DNA of 64,000 bases from Pictodentalium vernedei (lineage: Eukaryota > Mollusca > Scaphopoda > Dentaliida > Dentaliidae), in NCBI GenBank assembly GCA_031216915.1, contig CM062297.1, forward strand, positions 542,150,971 to 542,214,970, read 5' to 3'. The position numbers and the translations under genes are program-made. Below, one piece after another: positions 21,701-37,500 of the stretch; position 1 is the stretch's first letter; each line of letters opens with the position of its first letter. Under the pieces are notes generated by a model. That model was not told where the DNA came from and searched no databases. It worked only from the letters and a program-made list of their open reading frames with translations.

Positions 21701-24700
21701 TAAGCAGTTTAACTCCACACTTTCTGTCGAATGTGAATGTGCGAATATTTAAAGCTGAACAATTCATCAAATCGACAGAAAATGATGCCAAACTCGACCG
21801 ACTTGTGGTGGGTAAATAGTGAATGGAAACGGCATTGCGTTGGGAATAGACTAGAGACGAATCGCCCCCATAGTTTCCACGTGATCCACGTTGTTCCCAC
21901 GCGGTCACGCCACTCGACAAAAGATACTAGTCTGTCAAGCAAGGATAGTAGAACAACATCTGAAATTTCGTGTATCTGCCTTCACTGGCCTGGATGCAGT
22001 GGGCATATGAGCGACACTGCTGTCTGTTCAATTTTAATGTCAAATTAGTCAAATTACCGCATTTTCGCCATTAACCCATGCGCGATTTCTGTCCACTTTT
22101 CATTTTTTGGCAATTTTCTAACTGTTACCAGCTCAGCGGGGTCCATTTGGCGCCAGTGTACACAAAGCATCTTTCTGTCACCAGCATCTCTTCACCAGTG
22201 ACTGTGAATCAAAACGATTCAAGTGGAACTACCTCAGAGAGGGAACAGTGCCACAACCCCAGACATACACCCAGCGTCAGGTTGCACCGAGGGAACAGTG
22301 CCGCAACCCCAGACATACACCCAGCGTCAGGTTGCACCGGTTAGAACAGTACCAAATTAAACCTGTCACCGCCACTCATCATAACTCTACATCTCAGCCA
22401 ATTCTAGGCCGATTTCCATGAAATTTTCACTCATTTTTCCTAAAGAGTTACGGCATGGTTTCACAGAGCGACATCAATTTTTGCATTTTTGATTGTCAGG
22501 AGAGTGTATGTGCAGTGCGGGGTGGGGGGGGGGGGGGGTGGAGTCCCACGACGGGCCTATGCTTGGTTTCGGGACTTTCTAATAATATGACTTAATTTGT
22601 GCGAACTTCATGAACAAACAACAAGCGCTGAAAGTTTGGAATCGCTGCTACGAAAACATTCGTCACAATCTACGATGCCACATACACACATGTTGTTATT
22701 ATTAAATATACACGATCTGTTCAACAGGTTTGCTATTTCCCCCTAACTTGGACATTAACCATACAGCATTCACACCAATGTGAAAGAGTATTGCCGAAAG
22801 AATTGTTAGACACTGTAGGGAGTTATCTATCGGCTATGCACTTAATATAGCCTAAAAAACCTACCAGCTCTATATGCAATCTTATGTCGCTGCTGCCTAA
22901 AAAGACAAGCGGAATAGGTGAATTTACGCGAAAACGGTCTGTACGATTTTGCTGAAATTCAGCACATTTGTAGAGCACCATGCGTAGTTTCTCACCTGGG
23001 TCATGGCATTTCTGAAGTTTTTTCGTTTTCTGCCAAAATCGTACAAAATGTAGCCAAAATGTCACGTTTTGCCCCAATTCTCAAAAATGATCTGGGCGAT
23101 TGGGCTAAAACGTTCCTAGTATTGAAGGCATGTGCACCTGTATCTGTCTGCAAAAGCAGTATTACCCACGTTGACCCTGTTTTGCCACAAACGTCACCCG
23201 AAAATGCATTTTTTGGCGAATATTGCCAACATTCACATGCGATTTCTCAGCACTGCAACAAGCTTTTCTCAAAACATGTCACATGAAAAGGTTGGGCATT
23301 CATCCAGGAACAATTTTGCTGTTATATCTCTTATTCAAAGTTTTAACCTTCACCCAGTTTTCTATGCTTAAAATCGAGTACCCTAAAAGTGTAACTAAAA
23401 TTCGCTCAGTTTGAGTTCACTTTTCTTCCACTTTGGAATGGAATATTGAAAAATAATTTGCATGTCTGCATTCACAATTGATTACCGATCATATTTGCTG
23501 TTGTAAGTTTGGTTGTAAACTTTAACCCCATGGCCATTCTGATTGCCTAAAAGTAGGTACCGTCCAAGAAAACTCCAATTTTTTTTAGAATTTGGTAAGT
23601 TTAAGTGTCAATTTACTCCATATCTTATTGATTGAGCGCTGAATGTTTTTCTATGGCTGCATGCAGCTGTCAATGTATGACAACTTTTGTTTTATTTGTT
23701 ATTATATAAAGTTTAACCCTTGGCAGATTTGGGAGCTCCCATGAGGGTACTGTCGGAATAATTGCTGTTTTCGCCAACTTTCACATGCGATTTCTCAACA
23801 CTGGAGACATATTTTTCTCAAAGTTTTTTTCCATGAGAAGGTGGGGCGTACATCCTGGAACAATTTTGCTGTGATATGTTTTATTTGTGTAATATGATTT
23901 TAACTGACCAGCATTCTACAGGTGCTGTTTTCCCTATTTGATAGAGAGTACTGCTTGAAAAAAAATGCACTTATTCAAAATAATCATTAACCCTCTTTTA
24001 CTGATTTTTTATTGCAAGAAAGCAATATTGCTATAATGCTGTTGATTTCTAACTTAACCCTGCACGCTTGGTTACAGAGAAGTAGACATGGATTTCCAGC
24101 AAATATGACTGGAATAATATGAAATACGGTCTGTCAGTGCGTATGCCTACCCACCTGCCTGACAGCAAGCACGCCCTAAATTCGATTTTAACCATTCACC
24201 AGTCATTTCTGTGTGAAAGGGTAGAGTCGGAAGAGTAGTCAGAAATGCCCGCCTGCCCTGACTTCAACGTTAACCATAAAACAGTCATGACAGTGTGAAA
24301 GAGAACAGCCCGTTAACCCTCTTTTGCTGTTTTTTTATTGCAACGGGATTGATAAATGTGTAGTGACACTATTTCCTAAGCTGTATTGCTATGCTGTTGA
24401 TTTCTCACTTAACCCTGTGCACGTGGTTTCAGAGAAGTAGATATGGATTTTCAGCATTTATGGCTGGAATATAATAAAATGCAGTCTGTCAGTCTGTCTG
24501 CCTACTTACCTGCTTGACAACAAGCCCGCCCTGACCTCGATTTTAACTGTTCCCCTGTCATGCCTGTCTGAAAGAGTACAGTCGGAAGAGTTGTTAGAAT
24601 ACCTGCCTGCCCTGGTATCGGGATTAACCATACAACATTCATGCCAGTGTGAAAGAGAACATTAGGTTAACCCTCTTTTACTGATTTTTATTGCAACAGA

Positions 24701-27700
24701 ATTGATAAATGTGTGCTCGCACTATTTCCTAAGCAATATTGCTGTGATCTGTTGATTTCTAACTTAACCTTGTATGTGTGGTTTCAGAGAAGTAGATATG
24801 GATTTTCCAGCAATTATGGCTTGAATAATATGAAATGCAGTTTATCAGTCTGTCTGTCTGCCTACCTACGTGCCTGACAGCAAGCAGGCCCTGACTTCGA
24901 GTTTAACCTTTCACTTGTCATGCCTGTGTGAGAGCACAGTTGGAAGAGTTGTTAAAAACTTTCCCGTGCGATTTCTCAGCACTGGACTCATATTTTCTCA
25001 AAGTTTTTCCCATGAAAAGATAGAGCGTACATCCTAGAACAATTTTGCTGTTATATGTTTTATTCAACGTTTTAATCTTCATACAGTTTTCAGGCCTTGA
25101 ATTGGACTACCCTCAACTTCTTTATAAAAGTGGTTTACTTTGCGAATGCCAGTTAAAATTTCTCAAGCTTGCTGTTATCAGTAACTGTCAAGCTGTGATT
25201 AACGTTTTATTTATTTGTACAGTATCATTAGTAGCTGACCAGCATTCTCCAGATGCTGTTTTCTCTTATTTGATAGAGCCCTGCACTTTTCAAAATATCC
25301 ATTAACCCTCTTTTATGGTTTTTATTGTAACAGAATTCATAAATGTGAGCAAAGCAATATTGCTATAATTCAGTTGATATCTAACTTAACCCTGCATGCA
25401 CGGTTACGGAGAAGTAGATATGGATTTCCAGCAATTATGGCTGGAATAATATGAAAGTCTATGAGTATGTAGGCCTACCTACCTGACTAACAGAAAGTAC
25501 GTCCTGACTTCGATTTTAACCATTCACCAGTCATGTCTGTGTGAAAGGGTAGAGTCGGAAGAGTTGTCAGGAATGCCTGTCTACCCTGACTTCGAAAATA
25601 ACCATACAACAGTCATGCCAGTGTGAAAGAGAACAGTGTGTTAACCCTTTGTTACTGATTTTTTCATTGCAACAGAATAGATATATGTGTGGTGACACTA
25701 TGTCCTAAGCAGTATTGCTATGATGCTGGTGATTTCTAACTTAACCCTATGCACGTGGTTGCAGAGAAGTAGACATGGATTTTCAGCAATTATGGCTGGA
25801 ATATTATGAAATGCAGTCTGTCAGTCTACCTACCTGTCTGACAGCAAGCCCGTCCTGACTTCGATTTTAACCATTCACCTGTCATGCCTGTGTGAAAGAG
25901 TACATTCGTAAGAGTTGTTAGAAATGCCTGCCTGCCCACCTGCCTGCCTGCCTGCCTATCTACCTAACATCAAGCCTACCCTGACTTCGATATTAACCAT
26001 TCAACAGTCATGCCTGTGAGAAAGAGAACAGTTGGAAGAGTTGTTAGAAATGCCCGCGCGCCAGCCTTTCTGCGCGCTTGCCTGCGCCTGCCTTCCCGAC
26101 TGCCTGTGCCTGCCTGCCTGCCTGCATGCGCACCTGCTGGCATGCCTGCCTGAGCCTGCCTGTGTGCCTGTCTGCGCTTACCAGCGCCTCCCTGCCTGCG
26201 CCTGAACACAGTCTGTCTGTTTATCTACCTGCCTGACATCAAGCCAGCCCTGACTTCGATTTTAACTATTCACAGTCATGCCTGTGTGAAAGAGTACAGT
26301 CGGAAGAGTTGTTAGAAGTGCCCGCGAGCCTGCCTGCGCCTGTCTGCACTTGCCCGAGTCTGCCTGCGTGCCTGCGTGCCTAACTGCGTGCCTGCCTGCG
26401 TGCCTGCTTGTGCCTGCTTGTGCCTGCTGCCTGCCTGTCTGCACTAGATGACTGCGCGCAGTCTGTCTACCTATCTACCTGTCTAACATCAAGCCCGTCC
26501 TGACTTCGATATTCACCATTCAACAGCCATGCCTGTGTGAAAGAGTACAGTTGCCCGCCTGCCTGTGCGCCCTGTATGCCTCGGTCTGAGCCTGCCTGCG
26601 CCTGCCTGCCTTGCCTACCTGCCTACTGGCTGCCCGTGCATGCCCTAACGCCCGCCCACCCGACCCACCGCCTGCCTTGAATTCGGCATTAACCATACAA
26701 ACTTTCTGTCCCATATAAATGTGCTAATATTTAAAGGTGAACAGTTCATCAAATAGACAGAAATAAAGTCAAACTCGACTGGGTGACAGGTAAATAGTGA
26801 ATGGAAACGTCATTGCATTTGGAATAGAGTAGGGACGAATTGTCCGCTCGGTTTCACTTTGTCCCCAGGCAGTCACGCCACTCGATAAAGATACTTACCT
26901 GTCAAGCAGGGAAAGTAGAACAACATCTGAAAATTTCGTGTGGCTGCCTTCGGTGGTCTGGACACAGTGGACGTAGGAGCGACACTGCTGTCTGCTCAAT
27001 TTTTATGTCAAATTAGCCAGATTACCGCCTATTCGCCATTAACCCATGCGCGATTACTGTCCACTTTTCATTTCTGACAAATATCTAACTGTTACCAGTT
27101 TGGCGAGGTCCATTTGGCGCCAGTGTACACAATGCATCTTTCAGTCACCACCGTCTCTCCACCAGAAACTGAGAATCCACGATTTCAAGCGGAACTACCC
27201 CAGAGGGGGAGCAGTGCCACAACCCCAGACATATACCCAGCGTCAGGTCGCACCGGCTAGAACAGGACCAAATTCAAATAATTACCTCCACTCATTAAAA
27301 CGCTATATCTCGGCCAATTCTTGGCCGATTTCCATAGAGAGAGGGGCGGCTGCCTCGAGGCCCATGCTTGGTTTCGGGACTTTCTAATAATATGACCGAG
27401 TTCGGGCGAGCTTCAGGTACAAACGCTGAAAGTTTGGGATGGCTGCTACGAAAATGTTCGCCACAATCTATGGTGTCACATATGCACATGTTGTTATTAT
27501 TAAGTATACGCGATCTGTTCAACAGGTTTGCTATTTAGCCCTAACTTGGAGATTAACCATACAGCATTCACGCCAATGTGAAAGAGTATTGCGGAAAGAA
27601 TTGTTAGACACTGTAGGGAGTTTTCTATCGGCTATGCACTTAATATAGCCTAAAAAACTACCAGCTCTATATGCAATCTTATTTCGTCGCTGCCTAAAAA

Positions 27701-28794
27701 GACAAGCGGAATAGGTGAATCTCTCGATTTCTTGAAATCGAAAAATCTAGAAGGAGGGGGTTGGACGGGTACGATGTGTTCAACAGGTTTGCTATTTAGC
27801 CCTAACTTGGAGATTAACCATACAGCATTCACGCCAATGTGAAAGAGTATTGCGGAAAGAATTGTTAGACACTGCAGGGAGTTTTCTATCGGCTATGCAC
27901 TTAATATAGCCTAAAAAACTACCAGCTCTATATGCAATCTTATTTCGTCGCTGCCTAAAAAGACAAGCGGAATAGGTGAATCTCTCGATTTCTTGAAATC
28001 GAAAAATCCAGAAGGAGGGTGTTGGACGGGTACGATGTGTTCAACAGGTTTGCTATTTAGCCCTAACTTGGAGATTAACCATACAGCATTCACGCCAATG
28101 TGAAAGAGTATTGCCGAAAGAATTGTTAGACACTGTAGGGAGTTTTCTATCGGCTATGCACTTAATATAGCCTAAAAAACTACCAGCTCTATATGCAATC
28201 TTATTTCGTCGCTGCCTAAAAAGACAAGCGGAATAGGTGAATCTCTCGATTTCTTGAAATCGAAAAATCTAGAAGGAGGGGGTTGGACGGGTACGATGTG
28301 TTCAACAGGTTTGCTATTTAGCCCTAACTTGGAGATTAACCATACAGCATTCACGCCAATGTGAAAGAGTATTGCGGAAAGAATTGTTAGACACTGCAGG
28401 GAGTTTTCTATCGGCTATGCACTTAATATAGCCTAAAAAACTACCAGCTCTATATGCAATCTTATTTCGTCGCTGCCTAAAAAGACAAGCGGAATAGGTG
28501 AATCTCTCGATTTCTTGAAATTGAAAAATCTAGAAGGAGGGTGTTGGACGGGTACGATGTGTTCAACAGGTTTGCTATTTAGCCCTAACTTGGAGATTAA
28601 CCATACAGCATTCACGCCAATGTGAAAGAGTATTGCCGAAAGAATTGTTAGACACTGTAGGGAGTTTTCTATCGGCTATGCACTTAATATAGCCTAAAAA
28701 ACTACCAGCTCTATATGCAATCTTATTTCGTCGCTGCCTAAAAAGACAAGCGGAATAGGTGAATCTCTCGATTTCTTGAAATCGAAAAATCTAG
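18717..28794. mobile_element. 10.08 kb composite insertion (copy 2)
   Basis: Same ends and internal structure as 5845-15921. Confidence 0.6.
27511..28794 (+). repeat. 261-bp tandem array (copy 2)
   Basis: Same units, order and type alternation as 14638-15921. Confidence 0.95.
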
Positions 28795-29318
28795 TTTTTT
28801 TTTTTTTTTTTTTTTTAATTTTAACGCAAGGCGAAGAGTTAACCAACAGTTTGAAGGACTTTATCTAGTACATTTTAAAAGAGAAAAACAACAAGCGATT
28901 TTAACAAAACGCAAGAGACTAAGAGAAGGTAAGTGGAGCTCAATAAAAATAGTTATTTTCAGTCTGTTACACATATCGCCATTTTCAGTGAGCAGCGATT
29001 GGGGGGGGGGGGGGGGGGCGTTAATGAATCTACTTCGTACAGGTGGGGACGTTTTAAGTTTGTTGTTGGGTTCTTTTCAGTATCTTTTGTATCTCCAGTT
29101 AACCCTTCCCTTAATGCAGCTACCAAAATGACCAGTAACGTATACAAAAATCGTATTTGATTTTTTATTTTTTCTGTCATTGTTTGTGTATTAAATACAG
29201 CATATGGCCTCTCATTCGGGTGAGTGTATTCCGTTCGTTCGAATGAGGGGGTGGGGGTGGGGTGGTGACTTTAGTGGATCTACTTCGTGCAGGTGGGGAC
29301 GGGCGCTTTGACTAAGAT

Positions 29319-30148
29319 AGTAATATTAAATAGCATGCGATATTTTTTTTTTTATATACTGTATACAGTGTGTCGTCACGATGACGATTTCATATTCTAA
29401 CAAAGAAATCCAAGCTTTCATGTCCTCCCCTAAACCAGGTCAACCACATTGGTCTAACCAGAGCAGCAAGAGTCGGCACTCACTGAACAAAATTTTCCAA
29501 CAACTAAGTTTAAAAAAAAAAAAAAATTCTTTTGCTTTAAAAACATAGCGCATGGCTCGACGCGAGATCGGCTCGTTCCACTGGCTGTGTATGTGTGTGT
29601 GTGTGTGGGGGGGGGGGGGGGGTACACGAGCTATGTTCAGGATGCAAAAAATGAAGGAGTAATAAATTTGAATAGCAAGTTTAGTGTATAACTATTCAGC
29701 AATGGCCTTGACGTCAACGGCGTGAATTGCGGGGGTGGGGGAATGTGAGTGGTATCTCAACTCAAATATCAGTGAAAAGAGTACAACATCCCCATAATAA
29801 ATAATAACCCCTGCTTTTGTCGTTTCAAAGTTTTCTCAATTGAAAAAAAAATCACGTAGTATAAATCTTAGAAGCTGTTTGAAAAAATTGAAAAAATATC
29901 GCAGCTAATCAACTTCTCAAAAATGAGAAACCATGCCAAAATATCTCACATTGAATAACTTTTTACTCCTGCATTCCTTGCATCCAGAACATAGCTCGTT
30001 TACCCCCCCCCCCCCCCCCCCCCTCCCCGTTGACCTGGTTTAGGGGAGGACATGAAAACTTGGATTTCTTTGTTAGAATATGAAATCGTCATCGTGACGA
30101 CACACTGCATACAGTATATAAAAAAAATCGCATGCTATTTAATATTAC
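29319..30148. repeat. Foldback palindrome (unit 2)
   Basis: Same arms as 16446-17275, with G16 at 29607-29622 and C21 at 30003-30023. Confidence 0.85.
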
Positions 30149-30165
30149 TATTTGGGATGCAGAGG

Positions 30166-31135
30166 GACAGGATTTTGCTTGCCATTGATATAAGTAGAAT
30201 TTGGGCACATTTAATAAACGTTTGCCCTTATAAATTAAATGCATTTATTCGCTAATAATTTCTTATGTAAAATATAGATGAATTTTTCATCAACTCTAAT
30301 CATGGCTGCTTCACAGCAGCCATGACTAGATCTGATGAAAAATATATTGAAAATACTCAACGGGTTATAAGTTAATAATATAACACTTTGGCCAGCCGCT
30401 GATTTGTCGCGGTTCTCTAACGAGAAGGCCATGATTACCCCTGTACTCCCAACTGCCTCCCTATTCCCACGCTTCTCCTCTCCTCCCAACACTCGGAGAC
30501 GAACTGCTTGATGATATCCCTTGTCCCATTCTTCCCAATCTCTCCGATTAGCATTTTGACCCTCTCCTTTGAGTCTCCCCCTAACCACATGTCCTTCATT
30601 CTCCCATCCCACTTCCCCATTATACTCCCAGTGAATCTCATTCTTTTAGACTGATACTTTGGGCATTCTAGAAGAAAGTGTTCCAGGGTCTCCACCATGT
30701 CCAAGTTACACATCTGGCACTCCCTTTCACCGTCTTTCCCAATTTTTCCCCTCAGCTCCAGGGATCGCGACCTCAGCTTGAACAACAGTGACCCCCAAAG
30801 GTGCCATCAAGGTACTCTTCAAAACCTGGCTTCTCTTTATCACGCAGGCCACCCAAAGACCTCTTAGATTTGACCCCCTCTCGCCAATTACGGTTACAAT
30901 CCTCCATGACCCTTTCTCTGACGATTTTTTTACCCTGGTTTGCCCCAACGTCCAGGTCCGAGATCTCCAATGAGTAGTTCTCTACTAGCTCCCTCACTTG
31001 GGCCATCCACCCCGTTTTGATATTTGAGTTGAAAATTCTCAGGAACATTACTTTACACCATCGGCTGTCGGGGAGATTTACCAAATAATTAAGATAACCG
31101 AGCTTCAACAGGTTTATCCTGTCCTTGATCCTCAT
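30166..31135 (-). pseudogene. LINE C-terminal fragment with CCHC finger (copy 3)
   Basis: Identical to 4421-5390. Confidence 0.8.
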
Positions 31136-31589
31136 CCACCCAAGCTCACCCCTGATGAATAGCTAGTCCAAACATGGTCTGAAAGTCCGTAATATGCTTT
31201 TTGGGTTTGGTACGTCCTTTCAGTCCAACATACTTCCCATTCCTCCTATGGTAAAACTGAACAGCCGATCGAAATCATCAATTTTTGAAAAACGAATTTG
31301 TTTTGTGATAAAACTATAAGCATTTCTGAAAAGAACGTAAAATTACCTTTTCATTCGCGTATCTCTCGTCCAAATATTCCCAATAATAGGCCTACCGTCA
31401 TAATCTTATTTTTTTCTGAAAAACGCGTAACAGATTCTTTACGCAGACAGCTGTTTTCTTCTTCCACTTTGAATATTATTGGGGAGAATGTGTTTCGTGG
31501 AAAGGGGTGACGAAACGCACTGGCGGAAAAGAACGGTGTGCAAGACTGCAGACACACACGTTCAGTTTTCTCTTTCGTACGCGATTTTT

Positions 31590-34500
31590 AGATTCACCTA
31601 TTTCTAATAGGTGAATGTATTGTTATTGCTATTTTTCTTTTTTTTTTTTTTTTTATTTTTTTTTTTTTTTTTTTTTCTTTCACCGATTCTTGTCTGACGG
31701 ATTACGCGAAAACGGTCTGTACGATTTTGCTGAAATTCAGCACACTTGTAGAGCACCATGCGAAGTTTCTCACCTGGGTCATGGCATTTCTGAAGTTTTT
31801 CGTTTTCTGCCAAAATCGTACAAAATGTAGCCAAAATGTCACGTTTTGCCCCAATTCTCAAAAATGCTCTGGGCGATTGGGCCGAAACGTTCCTAGTATT
31901 TGAAGCATGTGCACTTGCATCTGTCTGCATAGGCAGTATTACCCACGTTGACCCTGTTTTGCCACAAACGTCACCCAAAAATGCATTTTGGGCGAAAAAT
32001 GCCAACATTCACTTGCGATTTCTCAGCACTGCAATCACATTTTCTCAAATCACGTCCAGTGAGAAGATTGGGCATTCATCCAAGAACAATATTGCTGTTA
32101 TATGTTTTATTCATAGTTTTAGATTTCACCCAGTTTTCTGGCCTTGAATCAGAGTACCCTAAAAGTCTACCTAAAATTCGCTCATTTTGAGTTCAGTTTT
32201 CTTCCACTTTGGAATGGAATATTGAAAAATAATTTACATGTCCGCATTCACAATTGCCTACCAATCATATTTTCTGTTGTAAGTTTGGTTGTAAAGTTCA
32301 ACCCTATGCCCATTCTGGTTGCCTAAAAGTAGGTACCGTCCAAGAAAACTTCAATTTTTTAGAATTTGGTAACTTTAAGTGTCAATTTACTCCATAGCTA
32401 ATTGATTGAGTGCTGAATGTTTTCTATGGCTGCATGCAGCTGTCAATGTACAACAACTTTTGTTCTATAAGTTATTATAAAAAGTTTAACCCTTGGCAGA
32501 TTTGGGAGCTCCCATAAGGGTACTGTCGGAATAATTGCTGTTTTCGCCAACTTTCACATGCGATTTCTCAACACTGGAGATATATTTTCTCAAAGTTTTT
32601 TTCATGAGAAGATAGGGCGTACATCCTAGAACAATATTGCTGTTATATGTTTTATTCAAAGTTTTACTCTTCACCCAGTTTTCGGGCCTTGAATTGGAGT
32701 ACCCACAAATTCGTTTTAAAAGTTGTTCACTTTGCTGGTATAATATTTCTCAAGTGTTGTTATCAGTAAGTGTCAAATATGATTGATAGACAACAGGTGT
32801 TTATTTGTGTAAGATGATTTTAACTGACCAGCATTCAGATGCTGTTTTTCTTATTTAATAGAGAAAAAATGCACTTTTCAAAACACTCATTAACCCTCTT
32901 TTACTGGTTTTTATTCCAACAAACCAATATTGCTACAATGCTGTTGATTTCTAACTTAACCCTGCATGCGTGGTTACAGAGAATTAGATATGGATTTCCA
33001 GAAAATGTGGCTGGAATAATATGAAATACGGTCTGCCAGTGTGTATGCCAACCTACCTGCCAGACAGCAAGCACGCCCTGAATTCGATTTTAACCATTCA
33101 CCAGTCATTTCTGTGTGAAAGAGTAGAGTTGGAAGAGTTGTCAGAAATGCCCACCTGCCCTGACTTCAACATTAACCATACAACAGTCATGCCAGTGTGA
33201 AAGAGAACCCTCTGTTAACCCTTTTGTTACTGATTTTTTAATTGCAACTGAATAGATAAATGTGTGGTGACACTATTTCCTAAGCAGTATTGCTATGATG
33301 CTGTTGATTTCTAACTCTAACTTAACCCCGTGCACATGGTTTCAGAGAAGTAGATATGGATTTTCAGCAATTATGGCTGGAATATTATGAAATGCAGTCT
33401 GTCGGTCTATCTGTCTTGACAGCAGGCCTGTACTGACTTCGATTTTAACCATTCACCTGTCATGCCTGTGTGAAAGAGCACAGTCGGAAGAGTTGCTAGA
33501 AATGCCTGCCTGCCTGCTTGCCTGTGTGCCAGCCCGAAAAATCCTGCTAAACCGCCCGCCAGCCTACCTGCCTGCCCTGGCTTCGACATCAACCATACAA
33601 CATTCATACCAGTGTGAAAGAGAACAGTAGGTTAACCCTCTTTTACTGATTTTATTGCAACAGAATTGATAAATGTGTGCTCGCACTATTTCCTAAGCAA
33701 TATTGCTGTTATGCTGTTGATTTCTAACTTAACCCTGTACGTGTGGTTTCAGAGAAGTAGATATGGATTTTCCAGCTATTATGGCTGGAATAATATGAAA
33801 ATGCCGTTTATCAGTCTGTCTGCCTACCTACCTGCCTGACAGCAAGCATGTCCTGACTTCGAGTTTAACCATTCACCTGGCATGTCTCTGTGAGAGTTCA
33901 GTTGAAAGAGTTGTTAAAACTACTTGCCTGCCTTCCCGAAAAAAGCCTGTAGACCCGCCAGCCTGCCCTGCCTGCCCTGACTTCGACATTAACCATGCTA
34001 CATTCATGCCAGTGTGAAAGAGCATAGTCTGCTGACTCTCTTTTACTGATTTTAGTTCCAACAGAATTTAACCCTGAGGTTAACCCTTGCAGATTTGAGA
34101 GATCCCATAACGGTACAGTCGGAATAATTGTTGCTTTCGCCAACTTTCAAAGGTGATTTCTCAACACTGTAACCGTCCATTGGCCTTTCGGTGGTGCAAC
34201 ATGAAGCTGCAAATAGTTAAGGTTGAAAAGTTCATTAAATAAACAGATATAATGCCAAACTCAGTCGGTGACAGGTAAATAATGAATGGAAAAAGCCATT
34301 GAATTGAGAATAAAAGTAGGGACGAATCATGCCCTTGGTTTCCACCTGATCCGCGGTGTTTCCACGCGGTCTCGGCACTCGGCAAAGATACTAAGCTGTC
34401 GGCCAGGGAGAGTAGAACACACTCTGAGAATTTGAAGTTGCTATATTGCACGGTAGGGACATAATTGGCGTATATCCAACAATGTATCTGTTCAATTTGA

Positions 34501-37500
34501 ATGTTAAATTAGCCAGATGACGGCTTTTTCGCCACCGTGAAAAGTTGTCAGTTTCTGTCGGGACGGCCTAAAATAAGCAGTTTAACTCCACACTTTCTGT
34601 CGAATGTGAATGTGCGAATATTTAAAGCTGAACAATTCATCAAATCGACAGAAAATGATGCCAAACTCGACCGACTTGTGGTGGGTAAATAGTGAATGGA
34701 AACGGCATTGCGTTGGGAATAGACTAGAGACGAATCGCCCCCATAGTTTCCACGTGATCCACGTTGTTCCCACGCGGTCACGCCACTCGACAAAAGATAC
34801 TAGTCTGTCAAGCAAGGATAGTAGAACAACATCTGAAATTTCGTGTATCTGCCTTCACTGGCCTGGATGCAGTGGGCATATGAGCGACACTGCTGTCTGT
34901 TCAATTTTAATGTCAAATTAGTCAAATTACCGCATTTTCGCCATTAACCCATGCGCGATTTCTGTCCACTTTTCATTTTTTGGCAATTTTCTAACTGTTA
35001 CCAGCTCAGCGGGGTCCATTTGGCGCCAGTGTACACAAAGCATCTTTCTGTCACCAGCATCTCTTCACCAGTGACTGTGAATCAAAACGATTCAAGTGGA
35101 ACTACCTCAGAGAGGGAACAGTGCCACAACCCCAGACATACACCCAGCGTCAGGTTGCACCGAGGGAACAGTGCCGCAACCCCAGACATACACCCAGCGT
35201 CAGGTTGCACCGGTTAGAACAGTACCAAATTAAACCTGTCACCGCCACTCATCATAACTCTACATCTCAGCCAATTCTAGGCCGATTTCCATGAAATTTT
35301 CACTCATTTTTCCTAAAGAGTTACGGCATGGTTTCACAGAGCGACATCAATTTTTGCATTTTTGATTGTCAGGAGAGTGTATGTGCAGTGCGGGGTGGGG
35401 GGGGGGGGGGGTGGAGTCCCACGACGGGCCTATGCTTGGTTTCGGGACTTTCTAATAATATGACTTAATTTGTGCGAACTTCATGAACAAACAACAAGCG
35501 CTGAAAGTTTGGAATCGCTGCTACGAAAACATTCGTCACAATCTACGATGCCACATACACACATGTTGTTATTATTAAATATACACGATCTGTTCAACAG
35601 GTTTGCTATTTCCCCCTAACTTGGACATTAACCATACAGCATTCACACCAATGTGAAAGAGTATTGCCGAAAGAATTGTTAGACACTGTAGGGAGTTATC
35701 TATCGGCTATGCACTTAATATAGCCTAAAAAACCTACCAGCTCTATATGCAATCTTATGTCGCTGCTGCCTAAAAAGACAAGCGGAATAGGTGAATTTAC
35801 GCGAAAACGGTCTGTACGATTTTGCTGAAATTCAGCACATTTGTAGAGCACCATGCGTAGTTTCTCACCTGGGTCATGGCATTTCTGAAGTTTTTTCGTT
35901 TTCTGCCAAAATCGTACAAAATGTAGCCAAAATGTCACGTTTTGCCCCAATTCTCAAAAATGATCTGGGCGATTGGGCTAAAACGTTCCTAGTATTGAAG
36001 GCATGTGCACCTGTATCTGTCTGCAAAAGCAGTATTACCCACGTTGACCCTGTTTTGCCACAAACGTCACCCGAAAATGCATTTTTTGGCGAATATTGCC
36101 AACATTCACATGCGATTTCTCAGCACTGCAACAAGCTTTTCTCAAAACATGTCACATGAAAAGGTTGGGCATTCATCCAGGAACAATTTTGCTGTTATAT
36201 CTCTTATTCAAAGTTTTAACCTTCACCCAGTTTTCTATGCTTAAAATCGAGTACCCTAAAAGTGTAACTAAAATTCGCTCAGTTTGAGTTCACTTTTCTT
36301 CCACTTTGGAATGGAATATTGAAAAATAATTTGCATGTCTGCATTCACAATTGATTACCGATCATATTTGCTGTTGTAAGTTTGGTTGTAAACTTTAACC
36401 CCATGGCCATTCTGATTGCCTAAAAGTAGGTACCGTCCAAGAAAACTCCAATTTTTTTTAGAATTTGGTAAGTTTAAGTGTCAATTTACTCCATATCTTA
36501 TTGATTGAGCGCTGAATGTTTTTCTATGGCTGCATGCAGCTGTCAATGTATGACAACTTTTGTTTTATTTGTTATTATATAAAGTTTAACCCTTGGCAGA
36601 TTTGGGAGCTCCCATGAGGGTACTGTCGGAATAATTGCTGTTTTCGCCAACTTTCACATGCGATTTCTCAACACTGGAGACATATTTTTCTCAAAGTTTT
36701 TTTCCATGAGAAGGTGGGGCGTACATCCTGGAACAATTTTGCTGTGATATGTTTTATTTGTGTAATATGATTTTAACTGACCAGCATTCTACAGGTGCTG
36801 TTTTCCCTATTTGATAGAGAGTACTGCTTGAAAAAAAATGCACTTATTCAAAATAATCATTAACCCTCTTTTACTGATTTTTTATTGCAAGAAAGCAATA
36901 TTGCTATAATGCTGTTGATTTCTAACTTAACCCTGCACGCTTGGTTACAGAGAAGTAGACATGGATTTCCAGCAAATATGACTGGAATAATATGAAATAC
37001 GGTCTGTCAGTGCGTATGCCTACCCACCTGCCTGACAGCAAGCACGCCCTAAATTCGATTTTAACCATTCACCAGTCATTTCTGTGTGAAAGGGTAGAGT
37101 CGGAAGAGTAGTCAGAAATGCCCGCCTGCCCTGACTTCAACGTTAACCATAAAACAGTCATGACAGTGTGAAAGAGAACAGCCCGTTAACCCTCTTTTGC
37201 TGTTTTTTTATTGCAACGGGATTGATAAATGTGTAGTGACACTATTTCCTAAGCTGTATTGCTATGCTGTTGATTTCTCACTTAACCCTGTGCACGTGGT
37301 TTCAGAGAAGTAGATATGGATTTTCAGCATTTATGGCTGGAATATAATAAAATGCAGTCTGTCAGTCTGTCTGCCTACTTACCTGCTTGACAACAAGCCC
37401 GCCCTGACCTCGATTTTAACTGTTCCCCTGTCATGCCTGTCTGAAAGAGTACAGTCGGAAGAGTTGTTAGAATACCTGCCTGCCCTGGTATCGGGATTAA

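Larger units (their letters stand above)
17292..30164 (+). repeat. 12.87 kb tandem unit 2 of 3
   Basis: 12,873 bp. By eye it is identical to unit 1 apart from the T/A tract near 18764-18803. Even the G16, G18 and C21 homopolymers have the same lengths. All sub-features of unit 1 are present at +12872/+12873. Confidence 0.95.
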